Assembly (NCBI GenBank): GCA_030144725.1
Contig: JASKMD010000017.1
Location: 1,235,434 to 1,299,433, forward strand
Direction of reading: 5' to 3'
Length of the DNA: 64,000 nucleotides
Source of the DNA: Haematococcus lacustris
Taxonomy: Eukaryota > Chlorophyta > Chlorophyceae > Chlamydomonadales > Haematococcaceae
The translations under genes and the position numbers were made by a program. The number at the start of each line of letters is the position of its first letter. Position 1 is the first letter of the stretch. Under the pieces are notes generated by a model, which was given only the letters and a program-made list of their open reading frames with translations, searched no databases and was not told where the DNA came from. Positions 43,784 to 53,900 of this stretch are shown piece by piece.

Positions 43784-44575
43784 ATGCGAATGACCGTATG
43801 TGCGACACAGGTATCCAGCGACAGGCAGGACAGCCAACATTCAGCTGTCAGACGACGACTATTCACGGATGCCGAGCTTGCGGGACCCGCAATCGGTGGT
43901 ATCTCAGCTCACGGTTCGGCAATGCAGACGGGTCGACTGTCCCGTTTCCTTAGCCCAGCCCACAGCCCCCAAGCGCCAGCAGCCATCCGGCAAAGGTTGC
44001 TTACATCAACCTTCAGCCCTCTCCGCATCAGCCAAGTGTTGTTCCCACTGCATGATGCCATTCCCTTGTCAGCCACTGAGCTGTCAGCCCGGGGTGAGCG
44101 TTCCACCCAACCACATGGCCCATCCCCAGCAGCCCTCCCCCATTTACCTGCAGCCCCAGCGCAAGGGGAGCCAGCAGGACGGGGCAGAGGCAGGCTTAGG
44201 GGGAGGGGCAGGCCAAGGGGCAGAGGTAGAGGTGGTACATTCTCTGAGCATGTGGGGCGAGGTAGGGGGGGGGGGGGCGCCGCCCAAGTGCAATGCGCCC
44301 GTCGCAACCACTTCCACATGCTGCAAGCCCCATGGCAGCCTCCCCAGACCTCCCCGCTCCAGCTGCTCCTGTTGTGCCCCCTCAGCCACGCTACCCACGC
44401 CGTAATCAGCCCCCCTTGCCGGCTGCAGATGTATGGCTGCTCTCCTCCCTCACCCCCCCAGAATCCCCAATGCATTCCGACTCTGACATTGACTACCAGC
44501 CAGCGGCAGCAGCACGGGGTCGGGGCCGCAGCCGCAGCCGCAACACTACTTCAGCGCTGACTGTGTGGGGCAAGA
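43784..44575 (+). pseudogene. RG-rich disordered protein fragment, probably shifted at a G-run
   Basis: The first frame (from about 43784) reads RRRLFTDAELAGPAIGG, then an Arg-Gly-rich block (GRGRGRLRGRGRPRGRGRGG, about 44180-44240). After the 12-G run at 44266-44277, the protein-like frame moves to another phase (PAAPVVPPQPRYPRRNQPPL, SDSDIDYQP, RGRGRSRSRN). It ends at the LTR element inserted at 44576. Arg-Gly and Arg-Ser tracts suggest nucleic-acid binding. It could be the N-terminal part of the helicase-bearing element whose C-terminus resumes at 47578, but this is not provable here. Confidence 0.35.
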
Positions 44576-45000
44576 TGTAACAGTCCAGACACTCAGCTAG
44601 GATGAATGGTAGGTTTGTGTTTCTTTTCTCCATGCAAGATTCTGTGAGATTTGATTTGCATCTTACTTATGACGAGATCTTGCGATGCTAGAGGTTTTTC
44701 GGCACTTCTTGAGTGCTAGATGCTGGAGGGGCTTGGTTCAGACTTCTTGCAGCCTTCTGATGGACTTGCTTTTGTTCTGCTTGCAATGACTACTCTTCTC
44801 TTGATGGATTAGTTCTTTACGACGTCTTCACGATGTAAGTACACTGCACTACCCACTGCGCGACTCGGAGGCTGTCGATGAGTATGTAGACAGCCGCAGC
44901 GGCAGCAATAGCCGCACAAGTCAGCATGCTCGACGGCTGCAAGCCGGCACTTATGCCTCAGCCGACCATGCATCCTGACCGCACAAACACTACTGTTACA
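44576..45000 (+). repeat. 5' LTR (425 bp)
   Basis: TGTAACAG...CTGTTACA; identical by eye to 47148-47572. Confidence 0.92.
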
Positions 45001-46421
45001 TCTGGTTTCCGCAATTGTTCGATCGTCGCGGCCTTTGCGCAGAGTGACACCGGACCCAACTCAGTCGGAGGTACCATTGGAGCCGGAACTGATGGCATCA
45101 GCTCCAGCACTTGTCGCGGTGCCTGCTGCTGCAGAGACTCCCGCTTCTAGAAGTTGCTGTACAACCTGTACCTGCTGTGCTTGCATTGCTGTTTCGCAGA
45201 TTTCCTTTGCCCGTTTACACGGAGATCCCGCTTAAGCGGAGCCTGCTGTTATGCAGAGCCTGCGTCTGCAGAGGCTTGTATTGCTGACTTGCTTTGCCCG
45301 TTCACACGGAGACTCCCGCTTGCGCGGAGCCTGCTGTTGCAGAGATTGCTTTGTCCCGTTCACGCAGAGGAATGTCTTGCACAATGTCATGTGCGCTGCT
45401 TGCCACCTACATCCCCGCCACCACCCCAACTGATGCGAGCCTAGCACCAAACCTTACCAAAGAAGCAGCCAACACCCACCGTCCATAGCCTGGCCTGAGC
45501 AGAGTTACATCATAGTGAAATCTGCTCCTTTCAGCGTCCAATCACAACCTGTCCTATGCAAAGCCTCATTTCCATCAACACATTTAGCCTGCTCAAGCAG
45601 AGAACACATAGCTGCACTCCTGCCCTGAGCAGAGACGCCTAACATCAGCAACAACACATACGTGGCCACCTCTAAGCACAGAGCACACCCAACACCAACC
45701 ACCAACAACATCACCCTGCCCAAGCAGAGAACAATACCCTGCAGTGCACCAGCCTGCAGAGAGCCACAACACACAGCTGTAAGTCTGAGTTCAACCCACC
45801 AGGCATCGTCTCAAGCTGACAGAAACGACAAGCAGGGCAAAGTGGCATGGGGGCCAGCCCAGTAGTCATATCTCGACGTCTAAGGCATGCACTCTCATCT
45901 GACCCAGCGATCAGTGCACCATTCGCCACCCTTCGACGCTTTTTCAATCCACAGTTCTACTGTTGACATCGCACTCGGACGACTTGGTCGACCAGTTGCA
46001 GCCCAGTTCCCAGCACAAGCGGAGCCCCACAGCGGAGAGCTCGGATGCCCTTCTACGCTACTATGAGGAGAACACCTTGCACAGGTACAGTTGTTGCACC
46101 GTCGCATCCCGCTTCGAGCGAGACCTCACAGCACAGTCGCAGTCCCATTACACACCCTGTTGGCATCAGCCACAGAGACCATCAGCTACATCCTACACTC
46201 CTGCATTCCATGCAGAGAACATCATACACAACATGGCAGCAAAGCTATCCAGCCTAGCAGCCTAACCACACAAACAAGCCGCATAGCTTCACAGCATGCG
46301 CACTCACTTGCATCCCAGGTAGCACCTGAGGAAGCACACATACACAACATGGCAGCAGAGATACGCAGCCCTACAGCCTGCCAGAACACTCAAGTCGCAT
46401 TGCGCACGGCATGCGTACATC

Positions 46422-46685
46422 ATGGCAGTCCAGGTAGCACCTGAGTTAGCACACAACAACGGTCAACTTGACCACATCCCAGGCAAACTCATCGTGGGGG
46501 CGGACGCGCTATCCCATAGGCCTGACTATCACGTGTATGCTCACATCATGCAGCTACACACACTCAAATCGGGCATCACCGCCCAGGGCACAGATCGCTC
46601 GCACTCTGTCACCCAACAAATCATACTTGCTGGCAAATCACGCCAGTTCACAATCGCGGGCAATCTGTTGTTCCACACTGGCTGA
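46422..46685 (+). pseudogene. RNase H tail of a Ty3/gypsy polyprotein
   Basis: NGQLDHIPGKLIVGADALSH and the following ~50 residues match 22849-23151 almost exactly. This is the Ty3/gypsy RNase H C-terminal signature without the remaining polyprotein. Confidence 0.7.
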
Positions 46686-47147
46686 GGGCTCCGCAGGTTT
46701 TATATCCCTGTTGGCACAATGGCTCCAACCTGACATGTGAGGCACATGATACACCCATCGTCTTGGTTAGGGACAAGGCATATGTCTGCGTATGTCCCAC
46801 CACTCTGTTCAAGCACTATGCAGCCGGCATGGACTGATCACCCATTGCAACCTGCGCTGAACACAACTACCACATCTTCTGTTTCTCGGTTTCTGTCACG
46901 GTTAGTTTTGGAGGAGGAGGAGGAGGAGAACGAGACGACGGTCAGCTCAAGACTCTGATTTCATAGTTCAAGCATGGTTTGCATGGAGCTCGTTGCATTT
47001 GCTTGTCTGTTGCATGTAGCTTGAAGCAAGACTGTTCCTGCCTGCCTGTCATTGCCTGCATGTCCATGCCTACTGTTGCATGCTGTTGAACATGATTGAC
47101 CTCAAAACTGCAAGCTCCGGGACGTAGCTTTTCGGAGTGGGGGAGAG

Positions 47148-47572
47148 TGTAACAGTCCAGACACTCAGCTAGGATGAATGGTAGGTTTGTGTTTCTTTTC
47201 TCCATGCAAGATTCTGTGAGATTTGATTTGCATCTTACTTATGACGAGATCTTGCGATGCTAGAGGTTTTTCGGCACTTCTTGAGTGCTAGATGCTGGAG
47301 GGGCTTGGTTCAGACTTCTTGCAGCCTTCTGATGGACTTGCTTTTGTTCTGCTTGCAATGACTACTCTTCTCTTGATGGATTAGTTCTTTACGACGTCTT
47401 CACGATGTAAGTACACTGCACTACCCACTGCGCGACTCGGAGGCTGTCGATGAGTATGTAGACAGCCGCAGCGGCAGCAATAGCCGCACAAGTCAGCATG
47501 CTCGACGGCTGCAAGCCGGCACTTATGCCTCAGCCGACCATGCATCCTGACCGCACAAACACTACTGTTACA
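47148..47572 (+). repeat. 3' LTR (425 bp)
   Basis: Follows a polypurine tract; flanked outside by caaga. Confidence 0.92.
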
Positions 47573-47577
47573 CAAGA

Positions 47578-48146
47578 CTTACCAGACGACTTACCAGACT
47601 GAGTACCTCAACACCTTGCAGCCGCAAGGTTTCCCACCCCACCACTTGAAGCTCAAAGTCGGCTTGCCGATCATGCTGCTCCGCAACATTAGCCCCACCT
47701 TGGGCTTGGCCAACGGCACCCGCCTTCTTATCACCAACTTGCGCCAGCATGTCCTCGTGACCAAGATCCTGACTGGCAGCTCTGCCCATGTGGGCACCGA
47801 GGCCCTCATCCCCCGGTGCACCCTCACTTCCAATGAGGAGGGCCTGCCGTTCACGCTCATCCGCAGGCAGTTCCCAATCAAGCCAGCCTTCGCCATGACA
47901 ATCAACAAGTCCCAGGGCCAGACATTCCGCAGCGTCGGCGTGTACCTGCCCAGCCCTGTGTTCTCACATGGCCAGCTGTATGTGGCGATGTCTCGCGTGG
48001 GCCAAGCATCAGGCCTTAGCATCATGGCCGCGCACCCGCGACCAGCACGTGCCACAGACACAACGGCAGTGTACACAGAGAATGTGGTTTACACCGAGGT
48101 GTTTGATGCCTTGCCACCCGGACCCGACGACGATGAGGGCTGGTGA
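47578..48146 (+). CDS. Pif1-like / Helitron-type helicase, C-terminal part
   Basis: The frame is open from the LTR boundary to the TGA at 48144-48146. It shows the conserved C-terminal features of Pif1 and Helitron helicases: TEYLNTLQPQGFPPHHLKLK, VGLPIMLLRN, GLANGTRLLI, then FAMTINKSQGQTFRSVGVYL (the motif that couples nucleotide hydrolysis to strand movement) and LYVAMSRV. Such proteins unwind DNA 5' to 3'; in Helitrons they are fused to a Rep nuclease for rolling-circle transposition. The ATP-binding N-terminal motifs and any Rep domain are absent because an LTR element (44576-47572) lies directly upstream. The Helitron assignment is by similarity of the protein; no Helitron end was identified. 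It could instead be a cellular PIF1 paralogue. Confidence 0.75.
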
Positions 48147-49230
48147 CATGCCATGCCAACTTGCATTGAGCTTGCACCACCGCTGCTGCCACTGTGAATG
48201 CAGCTGCCATTGCAACTGTTCCACCCACAAACTGTTGCTGCATCCGCACAAACCTCACACTACATAAACTTATAACACTCACACACATTGTTTCAGATGC
48301 AGATTTCATATATAAACTGACACACATTATTCAGATGCCAAGGGATGCAAAGCAAACATCATGCAAGCATGAGAGCATTTTCAACACACACACAAGAGGA
48401 CTTATTTGCATGCGGGCTTGCTTGACCGGGTGTCTATCGGGTTGGTTGTTAGAGAGATTTGGTGTTACATATGTTGCCTGCTGGCCGTCCGATGTGGGAC
48501 GGGCCCACTGCCCTAGTCTAACAAATGTTGTTACTAATTTGCATGAGTGTCCCTGGTCTGTCACGAAGAACTATGTGTCGCCACTGAGCGTCGCATAACA
48601 CTTTAGCCTAGACGGTAAGGCCAAACTTTGTGCTGGGCTAGAGTGGCCTAGACTTGGCAGTTTGGCTTGGTCTCCAGAGGTATGCTCTGCGACGCGTAAA
48701 CAACCCCCTCCAAAAACGGTATTTTTAGAGCCCACCAAAGTTTGGGGGTGCACTATGCCAGGCTGGGCGGGGCACATGGCGGGCAGGGGTTGTGGGGAGC
48801 TGAGCCACACCTGGTGCAGTGCCATGGGGGAGGTGAGAGGTAGGTGCGCGCCCCGCGCGAGCCATGACTTCCAGCGACCGGTCGGGACGCCCGGGCCCCG
48901 TCATGGCCCTCGGACCGGAACGGGGCGACTCTAAACGCCTATTTCGCGCCTCGCGCCTCGCGCAAGTCGAACCCCGCTGCTGCGGCTTGCTGGGCGTTGA
49001 CACGTATCATGGCATCCCGGGAGGCCCCGGGTCGGCGGCTGAAGTGAGCCCAGGGAGGCTATCCCGTGAGGGGAAGAAGCACGGGTTAGGCTCACTATCA
49101 ACCCGGCTCCCCCGAGGCGCGCATGGAGGCCAAGCGCCATGCAAGCCAGATTTGAAAAAAACGACACAGCCAGCAAAAAGGCATGGTCCAAAGTGTGAAG
49201 GCATTAGGGTGGGGTAGGGGTCGAAGCTTA
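48147..49230. other. Non-coding stretch with a structured hairpin (49044-49095)
   Basis: No gene recognised. 49044-49095 can fold as nested stems: GTGAGCC with GGCTCAC and, inside, CCCGTG with CACGGG. The surrounding 48880-49140 is GC-rich and non-repetitive, unlike its neighbours. Confidence 0.45.
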
Positions 49231-49257
49231 ACCCTAACCCTAACCCTAACCCCGGGT
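49231..49257 (+). repeat. Interstitial CCCTAA (TTAGGG) repeats
   Basis: Four tandem ACCCTA-type units followed by CCCCGGGTTACCC. Telomere-type sequence inside a chromosome arm. A similar short tract in the opposite orientation lies at about 42501-42522. Confidence 0.8.
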
Positions 49258-49725
49258 TACCCTTGCCTTGGTACCCTAGGGTTAAGGTACCCTTGGTAAG
49301 CTGTTAGTAGGCGGATGATACCAGTGGGGGAAAGGTAGGTGTGGCAAGGCAAGCAGGGTCCTTGTTGCGAGGTGCTAGCATGGGTAGCGGCATGGGTAGC
49401 GGCCGGGGTGGCAGCAGGGGTAGCAACAGGGTCCAGTTGAGGGTTTAAGGCAAGATTGTAGGCCAAGGAGGAGGGGCAGTGGGGATGAGTATATAACGAT
49501 TTGTGATTTTCTCGTAATGGAAAGGGATGAAGGTTATTGATACGAGCACGTGTGGTGGTGTGTACTGCAACGGGGTCAGCCAAGTGTTGGGCAGTCCCGG
49601 TCACATGACATTCCATCATCTGCTAGCGCTAGATGCTCCTCAAATCAAGATTACCAATGCAAAGTTGTCTCTCCAATAGCATGGGTTAGGGCTCCAGCTG
49701 CGCCTACTGCTGCCATGCCGGGCTG
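49258..49725. other. Non-coding, 3' side of NDUFA6
   Basis: Unique sequence with small GGTAGC direct repeats near 49380-49430. It would include the 3' UTR of the minus-strand NDUFA6 gene; no clear TGTAA polyadenylation signal was found. Confidence 0.4.
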
Positions 49726-50464
49726 TCAAGGCTTCCGTGCAATCTGTGGGTATGGCGTGTTGAAGAAGCTGTCAAGAAAGCTGGACTGCTTTGACTTGGA
49801 TTGCACATGCAGATTGCGTTGTGAATATGGCTCTAGGTACTCAGTCATCTGTGAGCAGCAAGATAGAGGCAGCTAAGATCCATTTCCAACGTAATGACTA
49901 TGGCCTTGCGTCTATGTTAGCATCTGTGAGCCTCTCACCGCATGGTGTCGCTGCTTGTGCATCATCAGGTAGCACTGCAGGCAAAGCATCCACCGCAACT
50001 GGCAGGATTTGCTGAAGCTCTTCTCGTACAGGCTAGCTGTGCGAACCATTGCTGCTGCTGTACTGGCTGGGGGGCTGTTCACTGACCTCCAGCTCTTCAC
50101 GCGCCTTGAAGATCATAAGGTCAGTGACCTGGGCAGCCAGCATGGCACCAACGCTGCCAGCAAGGCACCAACGCTGCCAGCTAAACAGGTACACGCACCC
50201 TCGGGTCCTTGATGTCCTTGAACTCCTGGAACCTTGCTTTGACAATGGTTCGTAGCTGGCTAACCGACGCGACCTCTTCCAGCTTGTGCAGGCGGGCAAT
50301 GAAGGGCAGGCAGCGGCAAATCTGCAGCATTGCGGTGCATTTACAAGTCTGCATTTCATCGTTTGCCTGACTATGTGCGAGCTTACCTCCGTGAACAAAT
50401 GCCGAGCGGGGCTGGCAACCCGGCCACCTGCCTCAGCGGTCGCTTGTGCTAGAGACGACGCCAT
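49726..50464 (-). CDS. NDUFA6: NADH:ubiquinone oxidoreductase subunit NDUFA6/B14 (LYR family)
   Basis: Accessory subunit of mitochondrial complex I that binds acyl carrier protein on the matrix arm. Five exons join in phase on the minus strand: 50387-50464, 50199-50321, 50087-50128, 49939-49974, 49726-49872 (introns of 65, 70, 112 and 66 nt, all GT..AG), giving 141 residues from the ATG at 50464. Family matches in order: the LYR-like start region RHLFTEICRCLPFIARL, VSQLRTIVKARFQEF, DPRVTDLMIFKAREELE (plant: VSQLR, NPKVIDMLLFKGMEEL), KQRHH, and a final SSFLDSFF resembling the animal C-terminus. The last exon is the least certain: without its intron the protein would stop at 49912. Divergent from TMEM209 with about 500 bp between starts. 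Confidence 0.82.
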
Positions 50465-50961
50465 GCTTGTAACAACGCCGTTGCTGGTCGCTGATGTCTA
50501 TATGCTATAAACCTTGACGCATGCATCTCAAACTATTCGGAGAGTTTTGAGGGGAACGCCTGAACTTGCACAACTGAGCTCAAGTTGTATAGCCTACAGT
50601 CCTGTTGCTAGTAGTCAGTACAAGAAACTGATCTCAATAGGGTGGAGTCAAACACTGGCTGCGAGGCTGCCCATTTGTTTGTTGCCCAAATGTTTCACAG
50701 CCCATATGTTTCACAGCAGGGCCTTGTCGGATAGGTACACCCACACAAGGCCTGGCCTGGCCTGCCTGGCTTTGACATCACGTCGCCCAACCAGCATCAC
50801 TCACAGACTAATGTCAGAGATTGTAAGAGCTTGGGCATTCCAGCGATAGCTTATCTAACCTCTCGCAGTCCAGGGCTGATCGTAAGCAGTAAGTGCATGT
50901 CCATGCAATCTTTAGCAAACTACAAATCGAATTGACCACCATCTTAATTGCGCAAAGTACG
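50465..50961. promoter_or_regulatory. Shared upstream region of divergent NDUFA6 and TMEM209
   Basis: 497 bp between the two start codons should hold both promoters. A TATATGCTATAA stretch lies at about 50499-50510, but no element can be assigned by eye. Confidence 0.4.
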
Positions 50962-53900
50962 ATGCCTGCAGGATGGAATCGTGCGCCTGCGCCAAGCACA
51001 TCCAAGCCGCTTCAAACTTCGACAGCCGCTGCTGCATGGACCGCTGCACTGCGTCAGGCCTTAGTCGCTGCGATATGCGTTAGTCTGGCGTACGCAATGT
51101 GAGTGGTGCAGCTGGGTGATCGACCCCCCAATGCTGGATTACATGTCAATTTTGCCTTGGCTGCGTCTTTATTCCTTAGTTTAGGATTGCCTTTCATACC
51201 ATACACGTGGCGACTGTTAACCAGTAAGCAAACGTGGTGCGGCTTGATCAGCCCTCCTGTGTGTCCCGCACCCAGCGCATGTTTACACCCTCAGGTTCGG
51301 TGCTCTATGGCGCAGCAATCTTGACAGGCATTCGTGCAGTCAACACAGCTTACAGATGGCACGCTGACAGAGGCGCAAGAATGAGGTAGCTGCACACTGT
51401 GCTTAAACAGTTTGCCCCACAGGCCATGCAGCCGTTGATGCCGATCTGGACCACTGCTGCTGAGACTGCTGCCTGCAGCCAGGCAAAGCTGGCGTCCAGT
51501 CAGCGGAAGCTCCTGGGCTTGCCCCCAGTCGCCCCTGGGTGAGTGCCAGTTCCTCTGCCAGGGGCGCAGGCCAGGGCCAGGCCTCAGCCAGAAGGAACAG
51601 CAGAAGCAGCAGCAGGCGGTACAGCCCTCGCTCTCCCCCGCACTGCTTCCTCCTGCTTGTGCTGCTGCAGCCCTCCCCCCCCTGCTCAACGCAAACCAGG
51701 CCAGGCCGCCACCTTTGGTCAGGCCCTGCACACCCCCCTGACCCCCCCCCAGGTGAGTGACCCAGCAGGCCGCAACCAGGCGCCCTAGCAGCCCTGGCCC
51801 GCGCTGGCGCCAGCACTGAGCCCAGCCGCGCTGCCAGGCCATGGCTGACGCTGAGGGGGCTGCCGGGTGTCACTGTCTGCCCACAGCGCCACGCCCCACG
51901 TACGCCGCTCAGTGGAGGGCCGGGAGCGCAGCCGCGCTCAGATGTCCACACGCCCCTGGCTGCCTCCTCGCCGCTCACCCGGTGAGCCTGAGGCCTGCCT
52001 GGCGCCGTGCCTGGCCTGACTGAGTCAGGTGCAGGCATGGCAGCAGCGCCAGGGGAGGGCTGGGGCTAGGGCGGCTTGACCGGCAGCAGGGGGTGTGGCT
52101 ACACGCTGTGTGGGCACGTCCAGGGTCGGGGTCCGGCCGCTCCCCGCCAGCTGCTCCAGCAGCAGCATGCATCTCTGCCTGCGCCTACAACTGGGCCTGG
52201 GGCTGGGTGCTGGAGCTGGGTGCCCTCACCCTCATCAGCGCCATGGCACAGGGACAGATGCCACAGAGAAGTAGGAGCAGGCGCAGCACCCTGGGCAAGG
52301 CTGGCCAGGCCCAGGTCCAGACCTGCTGAACGCCTCCCGGCCTGACCTCGCCCCGCCCTGCCTTGTGAGACCATCAGGGGTGTGGCTGTGATGCAGGCTG
52401 GGTAGTGGGGGCGGCTGGGGGCGCCACTCCCCTTCCCACCACTGCCACCACTGCTGGGTGACCCCTTGGCAGCCCCCCTCAGCCCCCCTGCCTGCCTGCC
52501 GCCCCAGGCTATCCCCCCTGGCCCCCTATTCTGGGGGCCGTGCGCCCGGCAGCGCCCTGACCACCCCTGAGCAGCTGCGCGGTGTGCTGGACGCCTTTGC
52601 CCAGGATGTGGCAGCGCAGGCCCCGAGCAGCGCGGGCCAGGGCCTGGCGTTTGGCCAAGGGCTGTTTGCCGGGTCCAGCGACACCCTGCAGCCAGACCAG
52701 GCGGGGGGGGCGGCCTACGCTGCTGCACAGGAGCAGCAAGGTGGGCAGGGCAAGGCACTGGACCCAGCTGGGGGCAGCTCAATGACTGGCTCCCCCAGTG
52801 GCGGCACACCCCTCCCCCCCCCACCCCTCTCCCCCCACCCCTCTCCCCCCACCCCTCTCCCCCCACCCCTCCCCCCCCCACCCTTCCCCCCCCACCCCTC
52901 CCCCCCCCACCCTCCCCCCCCCACCCTTCCCCCCCCACCCTCCCCCCCCGCCCCTCCCCCCCCACCCCTCCCACCCCGCCCTTCCCAGTGCCCTCAGGCC
53001 TCCAGGGCCCCCAGCACCTGCTGCCCCTCATCCCCCCACACAGTGGCCAGCTCACCCCTCCCGCCCCCTCCACTGCCCACAGTGCCTGGCCGCTGCCTGG
53101 GCTGCTGGCCCCCGTGTGTTGTTGCCCCCTGCAGAGGGCCTGCCTACCTTTGCGCTGCCGCTGACAGCAGAGCTGCCAAAGTACCGACCCTCATGGGTGC
53201 GTGCCGCCGCCCTGCAATGCCCACCAGGCCGCTGCAGCCCAGGCAGCCTAGGCAGGGGTTGGTCCCCAGTCCCCCCCGCAGCTGCAGCAGGGGTCAGCTG
53301 GGTCAGCAGTAGCGCTAGGTACTGACCCTGTCTGTCGCTTGCTGCTGCTTCGCCCCCATTCTTGGCGTGCCCCAGTCCCTGCCCCCGTCCTGCCTCGCCC
53401 CCCCTGCTGCACCTGGTCCTGCTTCACCCCCCTGCCCTGCAGCTGCCGCGAGCCATCAGCGCACCGCATGCGGCCCACCCTGACGTGCTGCTGCCCAGCA
53501 GTGAGGCAGAGGTCAGGCGGCACAGCTGGCAGCCCTGCGGGCACAACCTCCCCACCCCCCACCCCCTGCACCCCAACCACCCCCAACTGCTACTGCTCTC
53601 CCCCGGCCCCTCCGCACCCCCTTTCCCCCCTCACCACGCTCTTCAGCGCTGCCCTGAGGCCTGCAGGTGGATGCGTTCCTGGAGGGCGTGCTGGCCGCCC
53701 CCCGAGCCTGGCTGGAGGTCTGGACGGAGCGCCTGCGCGAGTGGATGGCGTCCCGGCTGCTGCAGCCGCTGGTGCAGGCACTGGGTGACGCACACACGCA
53801 CGTCAACAGGCTGCTGGCGCAGGGCGGTCAGGGCCGGCTGGCGCTCCCCCCCTTGGCTGCACTGCTGGCTGGCAGCGTGACGGCTGGGGGAGCCTGGGTC

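Larger units (their letters stand above)
44576..47572 (+). mobile_element. Young complete LTR element (2997 bp, TSD caaga)
   Basis: LTRs 44576-45000 and 47148-47572 are both 425 bp and identical by eye, start TGTAACAG and end CTGTTACA. caaga flanks both sides (44571-44575, 47573-47577). A TGGTTTCCGC primer-binding-like site lies at 45003, with a polypurine tract ttcggagtgggggagag before the 3' LTR. The interior carries the same RNase H tail as the minus-strand element (46422-46685) and gag-like low-complexity frames, but no RT or integrase. Identical LTRs mean very recent insertion. Confidence 0.92.

Noticed and set aside
50962..51389. Independent ~90-residue membrane protein gene
   Set aside because: Position and hydrophobic pattern fit the N-terminus of TMEM209 better; kept as an open question in the findings.
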